This document shows, piece after piece, positions 7,882-17,691 of a stretch of DNA of 37,074 bases (position 1 is its first letter; each line of letters begins with the position of its first letter). The notes under the pieces were generated by a model. It was not told the origin of the DNA and did no database searches. It saw only the letters and a program-made list of their open reading frames with translations. A program made the translations under genes and the position numbers. This DNA comes from Nitrospira sp. (GTDB lineage Bacteria; Nitrospirota; Nitrospiria; Nitrospirales; Nitrospiraceae): the NCBI GenBank assembly GCA_029865485.1, contig JAOUGT010000009.1, forward strand, positions 1 to 37,074, given 5' to 3'.

Positions 7882-10148
7882 GCCGCACGTGCGGTGAGTT
7901 CTTGCCACTTTTCGGCTCCCTTCTCTACCCGTTCAATCGTGAATCCAGCCAAGGTCCCATCCTCGCATTGTTGTACCCACTTCCGCTGTACACGCAAGGA
8001 AAATGAGTCAACGTACAACATGCCATTCTTTCCAATATGGTCAGGCGTGCCAGGAATATACACTGAGAGTCCTGCCGGAGAAACCTTATCCACCGTACCG
8101 GTCATGATGCGATCACGAAAGGCAAGGCGACAGTTGTGCCGGTACGGGCGACGACCATGCTGCCGATACGACACTCTGGACTTGGCGAACAGCTTCCGAA
8201 ATGCTCGAACCACAGTCCACAAGCTCCGGAATATCCCGGGCTCACTATCGGCATGATTCCAGACGGAAGAATCCGAAAATGTCATCGCGATCAGCGCTTC
8301 TGTGTGTGCTTCATTCATATGAATGAATTTCAGCCCGAGTTCCCGCAGATTCGGTGAGAGTTGTGTTTGGCGACATATGGTGGCATCCAGCGAAAGTGGT
8401 GCTCCGGTTGGATTCTTGATGATGCATCGCAGATCATCACGATCATTCCGCACCTGGTGACGCACAAGAACCCTAGCACCAGTTTCATTCACGTCGATGA
8501 TGAGGGCCTTGAGATGTTGTTTGTCGGCGACAATGTCACAGGTCATGCGCCGCTTGATGCGGAACTGTGCACGCCATTCCGGTGATTCTGCAGCCGCCAA
8601 GATTGCGACCGTGATAAGCACCAGATTGATACCGCCCCACAACAGGCTGACTCCTAATCCAGGAATTGGGATCTGTTCCCACCAAAGGCGTATTCCCATG
8701 ATTAGCCCCATTAACAGCAGTCCCATGATAGTGAGGTGAGGCAGCACACACGAAACCCGCGACAGACCTCGATTATCCTGTCCAACGCCCTTGGGGGTAA
8801 TGACAAATGGTCGCCGTTTCCGAGGGCGGAGCGCCGTTTTGAGGGTTGCCCAGCTGAGGGCCACACTGTCAGCTGTTTCATAGATATCAGACCAGAACGC
8901 ATTGCGAGTTCCTCGGCTGACGGTACGCAACATGACAAGCGTCGCGAGGTAATATGACCCAAAGAAATTGATAATCGAAGGAACATCTGCCGTGACCGGC
9001 ACAATATTGAACAGCAGTGTGAACAACGGTGCCACCAGGCAGATGACCCGCGGGATTCCATGCAGAAAGTAGAAAATGGATGCAAAATAGCCCAATCGCT
9101 GAGCCAGACTTAGTCCTCTCATCGTGAATGGATTCGACTGAAATAGGATCTGGACATGACCGGTCGCCCAACGAATCCGTTGCTTCATCGTGTTTTCGAA
9201 CGTCTCCGGCATGAGACCGACCGCTAGAACTTTATTGAGGTAACAGGAGCGATACCCTTTGGCATGAATGACCATACTAGTATGGATATCTTCCGTCACG
9301 GTCTCCGTCTGAAACCCACCGACTTCCTCCAAGACGCGACGACGAAGCAGGCCACAACTTCCGGCAAAAAAGGCACTGTTGTGTCGGTCTCGCCCTGATT
9401 GCAGCACCCGATAGAACAGACTCTGCTCATTCTTGAGGATGTGCTCGCTCCTGAGATTCTTCTGGAAAATGTCAGGATTATAGAAATGGTGTGGCGTTTG
9501 AACGATGGCGACTTGCTCATCCTGAAAAAGCCCCACCGTCTCATGCAAAAACTCGCTCACAGGAACATGATCCATATCGAATATGGCAATGAGATCCCCG
9601 TTGGTCTGCAGGAGGGCATGATTTAAGTTTCCGGCTTTGGCATGGAGCCGATTTACTCGTTGTATGTATCCACAGTTGAGGGATGCTGCGAGGTGTCGAA
9701 CCTCATCTCGTTGTCCATCGTCAAGCACGTAAACTCTATAGCGATCTTTTGGATAGCGTTGGTTGATGCAACCAACGAGAGTACGGCGAAGAATGTCGAG
9801 CGGCTCATGCACGACTGGCACAAAAATGTCCACGGTCGGATAGCCAGTCAGAGGCACCGATCTTCGATCAAGCGGAGCCCATGCGTGATAGGCAAAGAGA
9901 ACTACCTGAATAAACGCGTAGATTTCCGCGGCATAGACCATCCCACCAACCAGAAGACTAAGCCAATCGCCGCTATTGAAGGTGTAGAGTCCACGCCACA
10001 CCAGATACCTGGTGTAGAGGAACAGGGTCAACACCAGAATGATCTGCCGCCCTTGCTTTCTCCAGCTCAGCAAGCTGATTGCAGCCAGTACAATCAGTGA
10101 CAGCGGTATAGCGACCGACGGATCATAAAAGTTGTTCATCCAGTTCAT
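7878..10148 (-). CDS. bcsA: Cellulose synthase catalytic subunit (BcsA-like GT2) with C-terminal PilZ-like regions
   Basis: GT2 signatures YVLDDGQRDEV, IFDMDHVP, TVTEDIHTSM, QRIRWATGHVQI; C-terminal RIKRRMTCDIV...IDVNETGARV and a second RRPYRHNCRLAF...VSPAGLSVYI region. Confidence 0.92.
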   Translation of the reverse strand: MNWMNNFYDPSVAIPLSLIVLAAISLLSWRKQGRQIILVLTLFLYTRYLVWRGLYTFNSGDWLSLLVGGMVYAAEIYAFIQVVLFAYHAWAPLDRRSVPLTGYPTVDIFVPVVHEPLDILRRTLVGCINQRYPKDRYRVYVLDDGQRDEVRHLAASLNCGYIQRVNRLHAKAGNLNHALLQTNGDLIAIFDMDHVPVSEFLHETVGLFQDEQVAIVQTPHHFYNPDIFQKNLRSEHILKNEQSLFYRVLQSGRDRHNSAFFAGSCGLLRRRVLEEVGGFQTETVTEDIHTSMVIHAKGYRSCYLNKVLAVGLMPETFENTMKQRIRWATGHVQILFQSNPFTMRGLSLAQRLGYFASIFYFLHGIPRVICLVAPLFTLLFNIVPVTADVPSIINFFGSYYLATLVMLRTVSRGTRNAFWSDIYETADSVALSWATLKTALRPRKRRPFVITPKGVGQDNRGLSRVSCVLPHLTIMGLLLMGLIMGIRLWWEQIPIPGLGVSLLWGGINLVLITVAILAAAESPEWRAQFRIKRRMTCDIVADKQHLKALIIDVNETGARVLVRHQVRNDRDDLRCIIKNPTGAPLSLDATICRQTQLSPNLRELGLKFIHMNEAHTEALIAMTFSDSSVWNHADSEPGIFRSLWTVVRAFRKLFAKSRVSYRQHGRRPYRHNCRLAFRDRIMTGTVDKVSPAGLSVYIPGTPDHIGKNGMLYVDSFSLRVQRKWVQQCEDGTLAGFTIERVEKGAEKWQELTARAA

Positions 10149-10175
10149 AGTGTTTGCCTCTGTGCGGTCTGTGTG

Positions 10176-10310
10176 CCCTGCGGATCCAGGACCTCTGTGG
10201 TGTTGGTTTTCTGCTTCCTGCGGCTCATGTGACCAAGCCTAGATCAGGAACTGCGTTCCACCCATACTGAACTCGTAGGGGTTTTCATGCGCAGAGTGGG
10301 TACTGCTTTG
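10176..10310 (-). promoter_or_regulatory. Promoter/leader module copy B, upstream of bcsA
   Basis: Minus strand CAAAGCAGTACCCACTCTG-N10-CCCCTACGAG-N29-CTAGGCTTGGTCACATGA...CCGCAGGG; ends about 28 bp before the bcsA ATG. Confidence 0.65.
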
Positions 10311-10590
10311 GAGGGGGTATGCGGTAAGATTCATGCAGGTTCGCAGAACTATGGAGGATTCCCCTCCCACGTACGTCTGTCCTATGGGGAAGCCCTCTCG
10401 CCTGAGCTCCGATCACGAGCCTTGCGGCTTGTAGAATCCCTCAAGAAAACGCTCTCTTGGAAGCGTGAATGGGGCAGAGACTGCGGCGTCGCCGTGGCCC
10501 CACATCCATACAGCCGATTCCAATTCTCAAGAATCACTGGATTTCTAGAAGGGTGTTGTTACCTTCAAATTATCCGTCGAGGGGGCAACT

Positions 10591-11649
10591 GTGAGAAACC
10601 TATCACTCGCTGGGATGGTTGCTGGCATCGTCGGCTTATCCATACTCTTGTTCATGGCCCCCCCCTTCAGCCTTACCGGTCCATCCGGAGAGACGCCTGA
10701 TTCGGAAGCAAAGACACGGGTGGTCGCTACGGTTGGTACACGCACGATCATGATGTCGGAAGTTGAACAGGCAGTCGCTCTTCCGCTGTATCAGCTGGAC
10801 GAGCGGCGGACAAAGTTGCTGAATGACTCAATCCAGCGACTCATCGATGAGGAACTCCTCGCGGCTGAAGCGGCCAGAAGAGGCATCGCCGTTCCAGACC
10901 TTATCGCTAACGCGAGGGAATCTGAAGCGATTACCAAACTAGCCGGTCTGCCTGGCCCAGTCCGCCAAGCAACGCACCCATCTCAGAAAGAGGCACTGGC
11001 TCTCTCTCTTCAGACCCCGGAGGAGACAGCTCGAATCCGCCAGGCACTCCTAGTCCAATTGCGGCGCAAAACCGCTATCCAAGTGAATCTTCCACAAGCA
11101 GCGCTCCCCCTGCTAGAGGTCCGTGCGGATGACGATCCCTGGACCGGCACAGACCACGCTCCCGTCACGATCATCGAATTCTCTGACTTTGAGTGTCCCT
11201 ATTGCCGACGGAGTGTTCCCACCCTCAAGGAGCTCCTGGATAAATATCCAGGCAAATTGAAGCTGGTCTATCGTGATTTTCCAGGGCTGAATCACCCGCA
11301 GGCCCTGTCGGCCGCTGAAGCGGCCCAATGCGCCGCTGAGCAAAACCGGTTCTGGGACTATCATGATGCGTTGTTCAGCCGCCAACGATCGGAAGACGCC
11401 TGGGATTTTTCTAACCTGGCTGAAACCCTGGGCCTGTCGCCTGAGCCATTCACCAGCTGTATGAACAACCACCGCTATCGAGCAGAAGTGTTGAGTGATC
11501 TGCAGGATGGGCTGAAGCTTGGCGTGACGAGTACGCCGACGTTTTTTATTAACGGACGCCCCTTAGTCGGGGCTCGACCGCTTGCAGATTTTCAAGCCAT
11601 CATTGAGCCGCTTCTCACGAACCCCTCTTCGCCTTACCCCCACTTGTAA
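10591..11649 (+). CDS. DsbA-family thiol oxidoreductase/thioredoxin-domain protein with SurA-N-like N-terminal region
   Basis: GTG start, signal/TM segment, VVATVGTRTIMMSEVEQAV...LLNDSIQRLIDEELLAAEAARRGI, then VTIIEFSDFECPYCRRSVPTLKELL (CPYC) and TSTPTFFINGRPL. Confidence 0.9.
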   Translation: MRNLSLAGMVAGIVGLSILLFMAPPFSLTGPSGETPDSEAKTRVVATVGTRTIMMSEVEQAVALPLYQLDERRTKLLNDSIQRLIDEELLAAEAARRGIAVPDLIANARESEAITKLAGLPGPVRQATHPSQKEALALSLQTPEETARIRQALLVQLRRKTAIQVNLPQAALPLLEVRADDDPWTGTDHAPVTIIEFSDFECPYCRRSVPTLKELLDKYPGKLKLVYRDFPGLNHPQALSAAEAAQCAAEQNRFWDYHDALFSRQRSEDAWDFSNLAETLGLSPEPFTSCMNNHRYRAEVLSDLQDGLKLGVTSTPTFFINGRPLVGARPLADFQAIIEPLLTNPSSPYPHL

Positions 11650-11693
11650 GATTCTGCACTGCTGGACTACTCTCTTTGCAGGAGGACCGGTCT

Positions 11694-12335
11694 ATGGAAG
11701 ACAATCGGCTGACAAGGACTAAAGAACAATGGGCACGTGCTCGGCGAGGAGGAGAAGAACGTGAAGTCTTTTATGAAGGGGATGACCGCCTGCCTCCAGG
11801 CCAACACCTGGTGGAGACCTTTCCCGTTCTGGACCTCGGGTTCAAACCGGATATTCCGTTGAACGAATGGACATTCCACATTAGAGGATTCGTGACGACC
11901 CCTGTGACATGGACGTGGGATCAGTTCCTCACCCAGCCTCAATTCAAAGATCGATCGGATTTTCACTGTGTGACTTCCTGGAGTCGTTATGACAACGATT
12001 GGGAAGGCGTGAGCTTCAAACACATCCTATCCATCGTAAAACCGCTGTCGCTTGCCCGATTTGTCCTATTCAAGTCCTACGACGACTACACGACCAACCT
12101 CCCGCTCGAAGCCTGTGACGATGACGATGTTCTCCTCGCTCATAGTTGGAATGACAAACCCCTGTCACGAGACCATGGTGGACCGGTTCGGGTGATCGTC
12201 CCGAAACGGTATGCCTGGAAAGGGGCCAAATGGGTGAAGGAGATTGTCTTTTCAGATACAGACGAGAAAGGGTTCTGGGAAGTCCGTGGGTACTCGAACA
12301 CCGCGTTCCCTTGGAAGAACGATCGCTACGGATAA
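11694..12335 (+). CDS. Sulfite oxidase-like molybdopterin oxidoreductase (YuiH type)
   Basis: LNEWTFHIRGFVTTPVTWTWDQFLTQP, SDFHCVTSWSRYDNDWEGVSF (Cys ligand motif), DHGGPVRVIVPKRYAWKGAKWVKEI; SD aggagg 8 nt before ATG 11694. Confidence 0.92.
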   Translation: MEDNRLTRTKEQWARARRGGEEREVFYEGDDRLPPGQHLVETFPVLDLGFKPDIPLNEWTFHIRGFVTTPVTWTWDQFLTQPQFKDRSDFHCVTSWSRYDNDWEGVSFKHILSIVKPLSLARFVLFKSYDDYTTNLPLEACDDDDVLLAHSWNDKPLSRDHGGPVRVIVPKRYAWKGAKWVKEIVFSDTDEKGFWEVRGYSNTAFPWKNDRYG

Positions 12336-12347
12336 AGGGGAAGGTGC

Positions 12348-12680
12348 TTACTTCTTCATCCACCCACCAGGACCTTCGATAAAGTTTCCCGGCGCGGTGT
12401 TCTGAATGGCTTTTTCTCCCGCGAGGGTTTCGACGGCTCGGATATCGGTACGGTTTCGTTTTGCGATTTCTTCATACGCCTGTTTCCGCTTCCGGTTCAC
12501 ATCCTCGATCAAGCTTTGCGCTTCGGCATTGGACGGATTCACCGTTCCCAGATAGCCGTTAGGTCGTTCTCCGACGAGCCCCTTGGCCTTGGCTTCATCT
12601 AACGACAGGGCGAACGCGGGAAAAGCAACCGCAGCGCCTAAGACGATCGCACACACCGCAATTGTCAGCCGTATCATCAT
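12348..12680 (-). CDS. YdbL family (DUF1318) periplasmic protein
   Basis: Signal peptide, then LSLDEAKAKGLVGERPNGYLGTVNPSNAEAQSLIEDVNRKRKQAYEEIAKRN...VETLAGEKAIQNTAPGNFI; last gene of ydbH-ynbE-ydbL order. Confidence 0.88.
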   Translation of the reverse strand: MMIRLTIAVCAIVLGAAVAFPAFALSLDEAKAKGLVGERPNGYLGTVNPSNAEAQSLIEDVNRKRKQAYEEIAKRNRTDIRAVETLAGEKAIQNTAPGNFIEGPGGWMKK

Positions 12681-12695
12681 TGTCGCCTCCGAAAT

Positions 12696-12911
12696 TTAGA
12701 ACAGTCCGCTGTCCTTCGACAACACCTGATCAAGGTCCTTGTCGACTTTCAACCGAATCTCATGATCAATCTTCACATTGAGGTTGATCGTAATCGGCTT
12801 CTCCGGCGCAGCCACTTCTACACGTGGGGTGCACGCACCGATGGCCAGCAGAAGCCACGCCCCGATCAGCACGTTCGCCCGTTTCAGTGTCGGTATCATG
12901 ATCAACCTCAT
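12696..12911 (-). CDS. YnbE family lipoprotein
   Basis: LLLAIGACTPRVEVAAPEKPITINLNVKIDHEIRLKVDKDLDQVL with lipobox IGAC; ATGA overlap with the ydbH stop. Confidence 0.88.
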   Translation of the reverse strand: MRLIMIPTLKRANVLIGAWLLLAIGACTPRVEVAAPEKPITINLNVKIDHEIRLKVDKDLDQVLSKDSGLF

Positions 12912-15712
12912 GAGGATGAGAGTCGTCTATATTTTCGCTCGATCGTGCTTGGTATCTCTTCAATGAGCCGGAGACTTTTCAGAAGGGTCGGAATGTGCTC
13001 TTGCACCGTGAGATTAAAGTGAATGGGTGGGGTCTGTAGCAGATCGGGATTCCGCCCCTCCAATCGGGCACTCAAATATAACATGCCCGTTTCCCCATAC
13101 TTGACTCCCACACGCAGGAACTTGTAGTGAAAGTTATTGAGAGCCTGCGCAACAAGCTGGAGGGACGTATCGGATTCTGACAGTACCGGTGGCGAGTCTA
13201 CGTTTGAGAGGTATCGTATGACGCCGCCTGGAAGCTGCGCCTCGATCACTCCGTCCTCCACCGCCACCCCCCTCGATGTGATCGTAACCGGGAGTGTCCC
13301 GTTGAGCGTCCCGGTTCCCTGCAGTCCCCGTTGCTGTTCCACACTGAGAATCTTCGCGAGATCAAGATTCTGTAGAGAAACCGTCGTGGTGGATGGAGAC
13401 GACGCCAAGTCTACTACAAGACCCGGACTGGTGATCGTCCCTCCAAACGCCTCACACTGAAAGTCTTTCAGCTGAACAATTGGAAGTGGCTCTGTCAATT
13501 TCCACTGTGCCTGATAAACAGTCCTGAGATTGGTCACTTCAATGCCACTCTGGAGGGCCCCGACGAAGAGAGCCGCCGGCTGAGCCGTTACAATGGATTC
13601 CCTCCCGTTAGCACGAAACACCACAGATGTGCTCACCCCCCTCATGCCGTAGTCATGATAGTACCCAGAAACATTCTCGGCCACGACCCGTGCGGTCGCA
13701 GAGGTTATGTGGGTACCCTTGCTGGAATGGCTACCAACTACATTATCCCACGTCACATCGACCGTGGCGCTGACAGTCCCATCAAGAAGATCGGTCGCTG
13801 GGCCAACCGCTCGAATCAATCGGCTGAGCCGCCGTTCGGCCCCATCAAACTGCACCGGACCGATCGTACCATGCAAGACGCCGTATGCGGTCTTCAGCGA
13901 TTGCTCAATCCTGGCTGTCACCACCCCTTCATGATTCGGAAGATCGACCTGTAGATCCGCCCCAATGTTCGTGTGATCAGCCGTGAACGTTGTCACCCAA
14001 TGACTCGGGGACGGAATGACCGTTCCAGCCCCCACACTGACTCCATCCACCACCAACATCCCGCTGCTTGTCCAATTTGTGCCTCGCGTCTCCATCTCCT
14101 GCATGTTGAGTAGTCCTTGGACAACCGTGACAGTTTGACCACCGACTCTAACAGTGGGAGCCCGAATGGTGACGGCCAGCGGTCCCCCGATGCAGTGCAG
14201 TGGAATGAGATCACAGTCTACGGTCAGAGGTTCAGAGAGGTTCAGCGTTGCTCCCGGCACAAAGACCGCACCTTGTCCGATCTGTTTGACCGTAACCGAG
14301 GATGGTGGTAATAGGACTCCCGCGATATGCGCCCGTTCTAATCGTATGGTACCCCGGACGACTCCTGCCGCCTCTTTAGCGGAAAGCCTCTCTGTGAATA
14401 CCCTCGGAAGCACTCCTTCCAATTGATAAGCCCCTTCAGCCAATATGAGTTCATTGCCACGCCCTTCAGCCCTGGTGGTTTCGAACGTGGCAACTAATGG
14501 CCCGGCTGATCTGCCATAGGTCACCTGCAGCGGACCGTGGGCTACGGTGTGGATAGGAGTTTCTTTCCAATAGAGCGTCCCCTTCACGACCTCCTTGTTC
14601 TCAATTCGTACAGGTTGATCGCCATGAGGAAGGATCAACCGAACCACGTCTGGAATCAATCGAGGTTGGGTATTCAGCGTCGCGGTGAGGAGCACGCCGG
14701 GATTCATGTCCCACTCCGCTTGAGCGGCATTGCCGACAAACCTTCCCACATAGGCCAGTGCAATGTCTTTCGCCACTCCTTTCAGTTCGGGCAGAGTGAG
14801 CGTGATACGGACCTGACCGCCTACACGGGTGTGCGCATCCTCCCAAAGCGATCCAAGCGCAGCCCGGGTTGCAGCAACCCCGGCCCAATCGAGTGAGACT
14901 TGTCCCGTGACCTTCTCCAATTCCGGACCGATCGGTACCAGGAGGGCGATGAAGGGAGCCAGTTCTTGCACGTTAATTCGAAGTTGCCCGTCAACTTGAA
15001 TATCCGACCCATCGGTCGGACGCGACCGGGACTGCCAGGAGACAATCGGAACTGCGTGTGGTCGCGTTGATGATAAGGTCGCTGACCACGTACTCGCCGA
15101 ATTCCCCGCCACCACAAGACCATAAGAGCCGGTATCTCGTCCCCGAAATGAAAGATGTCCTCCCACCCCATTGCCGCTAGCGGTCAGCTCTCCATCAATC
15201 GTGACTTTACGAAGCGGCCCCGTCGCTTGCTCACGGAACACGGTCAGATGCTCCAGCTGCAATTCGGCGAAGGGGAGAATGGGAAGACTTCTCAAGAGAT
15301 CACCGGCCGTCAACAATTTCCACAGTGATGACTCGTCAGCATTATTCCCTCCAGCTTGTTTTTCTCCCATGACGGGTTCGGCTGAGCGGACGGTCAGGAC
15401 ATGGATGGCGACATCTCTGAGCAGGATACGATTCACACGACCTTGAAACAGTTGTCCCAAATCATACTGAATCTCTGCATCGGTCAGGGAAATCAGGAGT
15501 CGTTCTTCTCCCAAATCTTGCTGGAAGGAAACGACCGGTATCGTCATCGTGGTCCAGCCGGGATACCCGAGCTGAAGGACGACATGACTGTACCCATACG
15601 AACGGAGCCCATTGGCCAAGACATACGAGGCGCCCAATGGCAACAACAGATAGCATCCGCAGAGCACAACCACGACCAAGAGCACGGCCACTTGATAACG
15701 TTGCGTCAGCAT
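12908..15712 (-). CDS. YdbH family AsmA-like protein (dicarboxylate-transport/intermembrane phospholipid transport type)
   Basis: Long beta-rich repeat protein after a single N-terminal TM (MLTQRYQVAVLLVVVVLCGCYLLLP); followed by YnbE and YdbL. Start chosen at 15712 rather than 15862. Confidence 0.82.
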   Translation of the reverse strand: MLTQRYQVAVLLVVVVLCGCYLLLPLGASYVLANGLRSYGYSHVVLQLGYPGWTTMTIPVVSFQQDLGEERLLISLTDAEIQYDLGQLFQGRVNRILLRDVAIHVLTVRSAEPVMGEKQAGGNNADESSLWKLLTAGDLLRSLPILPFAELQLEHLTVFREQATGPLRKVTIDGELTASGNGVGGHLSFRGRDTGSYGLVVAGNSASTWSATLSSTRPHAVPIVSWQSRSRPTDGSDIQVDGQLRINVQELAPFIALLVPIGPELEKVTGQVSLDWAGVAATRAALGSLWEDAHTRVGGQVRITLTLPELKGVAKDIALAYVGRFVGNAAQAEWDMNPGVLLTATLNTQPRLIPDVVRLILPHGDQPVRIENKEVVKGTLYWKETPIHTVAHGPLQVTYGRSAGPLVATFETTRAEGRGNELILAEGAYQLEGVLPRVFTERLSAKEAAGVVRGTIRLERAHIAGVLLPPSSVTVKQIGQGAVFVPGATLNLSEPLTVDCDLIPLHCIGGPLAVTIRAPTVRVGGQTVTVVQGLLNMQEMETRGTNWTSSGMLVVDGVSVGAGTVIPSPSHWVTTFTADHTNIGADLQVDLPNHEGVVTARIEQSLKTAYGVLHGTIGPVQFDGAERRLSRLIRAVGPATDLLDGTVSATVDVTWDNVVGSHSSKGTHITSATARVVAENVSGYYHDYGMRGVSTSVVFRANGRESIVTAQPAALFVGALQSGIEVTNLRTVYQAQWKLTEPLPIVQLKDFQCEAFGGTITSPGLVVDLASSPSTTTVSLQNLDLAKILSVEQQRGLQGTGTLNGTLPVTITSRGVAVEDGVIEAQLPGGVIRYLSNVDSPPVLSESDTSLQLVAQALNNFHYKFLRVGVKYGETGMLYLSARLEGRNPDLLQTPPIHFNLTVQEHIPTLLKSLRLIEEIPSTIERKYRRLSSS

Positions 15713-16017
15713 AATAGCCGGCGATCCGTATGAGTCCTCATCGTCACGGTTGTCAAACAAACCCGTCTGCTCTGTCAAGATGGCCGAACGGCTCTGCCGG
15801 GTGACATGAGCCAACGAACGGCTGGCCACGACTCCCTCATCCGGCTCTCGCAAGACAACCACGTCTCTCTGTGGGAGAAGGGAGGTACGATCTTGATGGT
15901 CCTACCTACACCGACCCGTGGAGTTCGTGATTGATGGACGGGACGTCTCAGCGAAAGCAGTGCGTTCAGTCTACCCTAACCAAACCGGGGCTGACCACTG
16001 CCAATATATTCATGGAC

Positions 16018-16590
16018 TTATTTCAAGCAGAAATTCATATCGAGCAATCCATCCGCTGCAACCGTTGCTTCACCACCTTTCCGACAATCCTCCTGTTGCG
16101 ACTTCCTCTGTGTTCCAATACTCATCTGCACCTGGCCCTCGGCCCTCGAGGACATCCCGCTCAGAGGATTCAGATCTTGACTCTGGCGAGCCAGAGTCCT
16201 GACATCCCGCTTCTGGAGGGTTGTCCTACCCCTCGTGTGCGTCAATACGAGAGCCGGCTCTGTCCGTTCTCCAGAGAGCGGTATGGCTGCCGCGTGAAAT
16301 GATGCTCCTCCGTCATCTACCCGAACCTCAACCGTGTAATACTTGAGCCTCGGCACGGGATTAAACCCAATGGCAGCAAGATCACCTGAATATGCTGCAT
16401 GATTGGTGTGATAGAGCGTTTCCAATCTGTTGATCTCAGCGAGGGCCGTCTCGGCCTCCAGCCCTCTGGCATGACTCACAACCTGACTGTGCGAGACCAT
16501 CGCCGCCGCAACGAGCACGCTCAGCACAACCAGAACCACCAGCACTTCAAGTACAGTGAATCCACCATTTCGACTTCCTACGCACACCAT
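16018..16590 (-). CDS. Type IV pilin-like / type II secretion pseudopilin
   Basis: GGFTVLEVLVVLVVLSVLVAAAM prepilin N-methylation signature; TAATG overlap with the upstream HAMP gene. Confidence 0.85.
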   Translation of the reverse strand: MVCVGSRNGGFTVLEVLVVLVVLSVLVAAAMVSHSQVVSHARGLEAETALAEINRLETLYHTNHAAYSGDLAAIGFNPVPRLKYYTVEVRVDDGGASFHAAAIPLSGERTEPALVLTHTRGRTTLQKRDVRTLARQSQDLNPLSGMSSRAEGQVQMSIGTQRKSQQEDCRKGGEATVAADGLLDMNFCLK

Positions 16591-17216
16591 TACATCCTTC
16601 CGAGCCTATGAACGGTCGTGCGAAAGTCAAATTGCTGTAATATCTCTGCGATCTCTTCCAGAGCCTCTCGTGCTTCCTTCACGCTCGTAGGCTCAACCTT
16701 CTCAATCTTATGGAGCATCGCCTGCAGCGCTAGGGTCTGATCCTGAATGCAGCCAAACGATCGTTCGATATTCTCCAAGGCGCAGTTGGCATGATCAGCC
16801 AACTCTTCCAGGCGGTCACTGGGACGAAAGCGCATACGCCAACGAAGGTTCCCTCTCGCCCACTGCTGGAGACTTTCGTCCAGTCGAGAGAGCGGACCCG
16901 CCACACGCCGTGTCACGACAAGACTAAAAATAACGGAACCGAAAAAGAGGACCGGCACCGCCACCCAGACCGTCTGGCTCAACGCCAACATCTCCTCGGC
17001 CGCCGCCTGCCGTTCATCCAATGAATCACTCGTATAGAGCACGACGACGGGCTTCAAATGGGCTCCATAGAAGGCCATGGTGAAAAACAGTGCTGAATAC
17101 AGAAACAGCAGCAATCCGATCCACGCGGCGTAACCCTTTTGGATTCGATGCACGAAGAACCTGGATCGAGGATCGACCGCCGATATCGACGCATGTGTGG
17201 TAGGAGTCATACTCAT
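16590..17216 (-). CDS. HAMP-domain membrane protein without kinase/MCP/cyclase output domain
   Basis: Two TM segments (YAAWIGLLLFLYSALFFTMAFYGA; TVWVAVPVLFFGSVIFSLVVTRRVAGPLSRLDESLQQWARGNL) followed by HAMP-like and short coiled-coil C-terminus only. Start approximate (ORF extends to 17297). Confidence 0.75.
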   Translation of the reverse strand: MSMTPTTHASISAVDPRSRFFVHRIQKGYAAWIGLLLFLYSALFFTMAFYGAHLKPVVVLYTSDSLDERQAAAEEMLALSQTVWVAVPVLFFGSVIFSLVVTRRVAGPLSRLDESLQQWARGNLRWRMRFRPSDRLEELADHANCALENIERSFGCIQDQTLALQAMLHKIEKVEPTSVKEAREALEEIAEILQQFDFRTTVHRLGRM

Positions 17217-17372
17217 ACCCTCCATTCCTCCCGACGCGACGTCGCGAAAGCGTCGCCTCTCTACAGTATCACCAAGGCCACCATCCACCAAGAACATGAC
17301 AGGTTGTACGAATTGGAAGTGGTCAGGATACGTTTGATGTCGACAATGGGAGAAGCCCTGACTGTGGGCGGG

Positions 17373-17588
17373 TTATGATGAAGCTGGAGGAGCAGCAACA
17401 GCGGGCTCTTCGCACTTTTTACAGTTCAAAAACGTGCCAAGATGCCGTTCACGCCCACCATCGGTGAGAACCCATGGACGGTTGAAGAATGGGGGGTGAT
17501 GTCGAACATGTTGCCCATGCCCACAGGCCAGATCGGCAACCCAGTCGCCCTGCTCATCTTGGTGGTAGCCAATGATAGGTTGCTGCAT
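17373..17588 (-). CDS. DUF3565-type small protein
   Basis: MQQPIIGYHQDEQGDWVADLACGHGQHVRHHPPFFNRPWVLTDGGRERHLGTFLNCKKCEE. Confidence 0.85.
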   Translation of the reverse strand: MQQPIIGYHQDEQGDWVADLACGHGQHVRHHPPFFNRPWVLTDGGRERHLGTFLNCKKCEEPAVAAPPASS

Positions 17589-17691
17589 ATTACGACGTGG
17601 CTCGCTCTTAGATCGTAATCATCGAGTGACGGATACTGAGCTGTATCGTCGAGGTCATTGTTCAAAACATTTCAATCACGCCTGCGCGTCC

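Noticed and set aside
9642-10100. 152-aa plus-strand ORF inside bcsA
   Set aside because: Antisense to a well-supported GT2 coding region.
10287-10700. 137-aa plus-strand ORF upstream of the DsbA-like gene
   Set aside because: Overlaps the shared promoter module and the start of the DsbA-like gene in another frame; no domain-like sequence.
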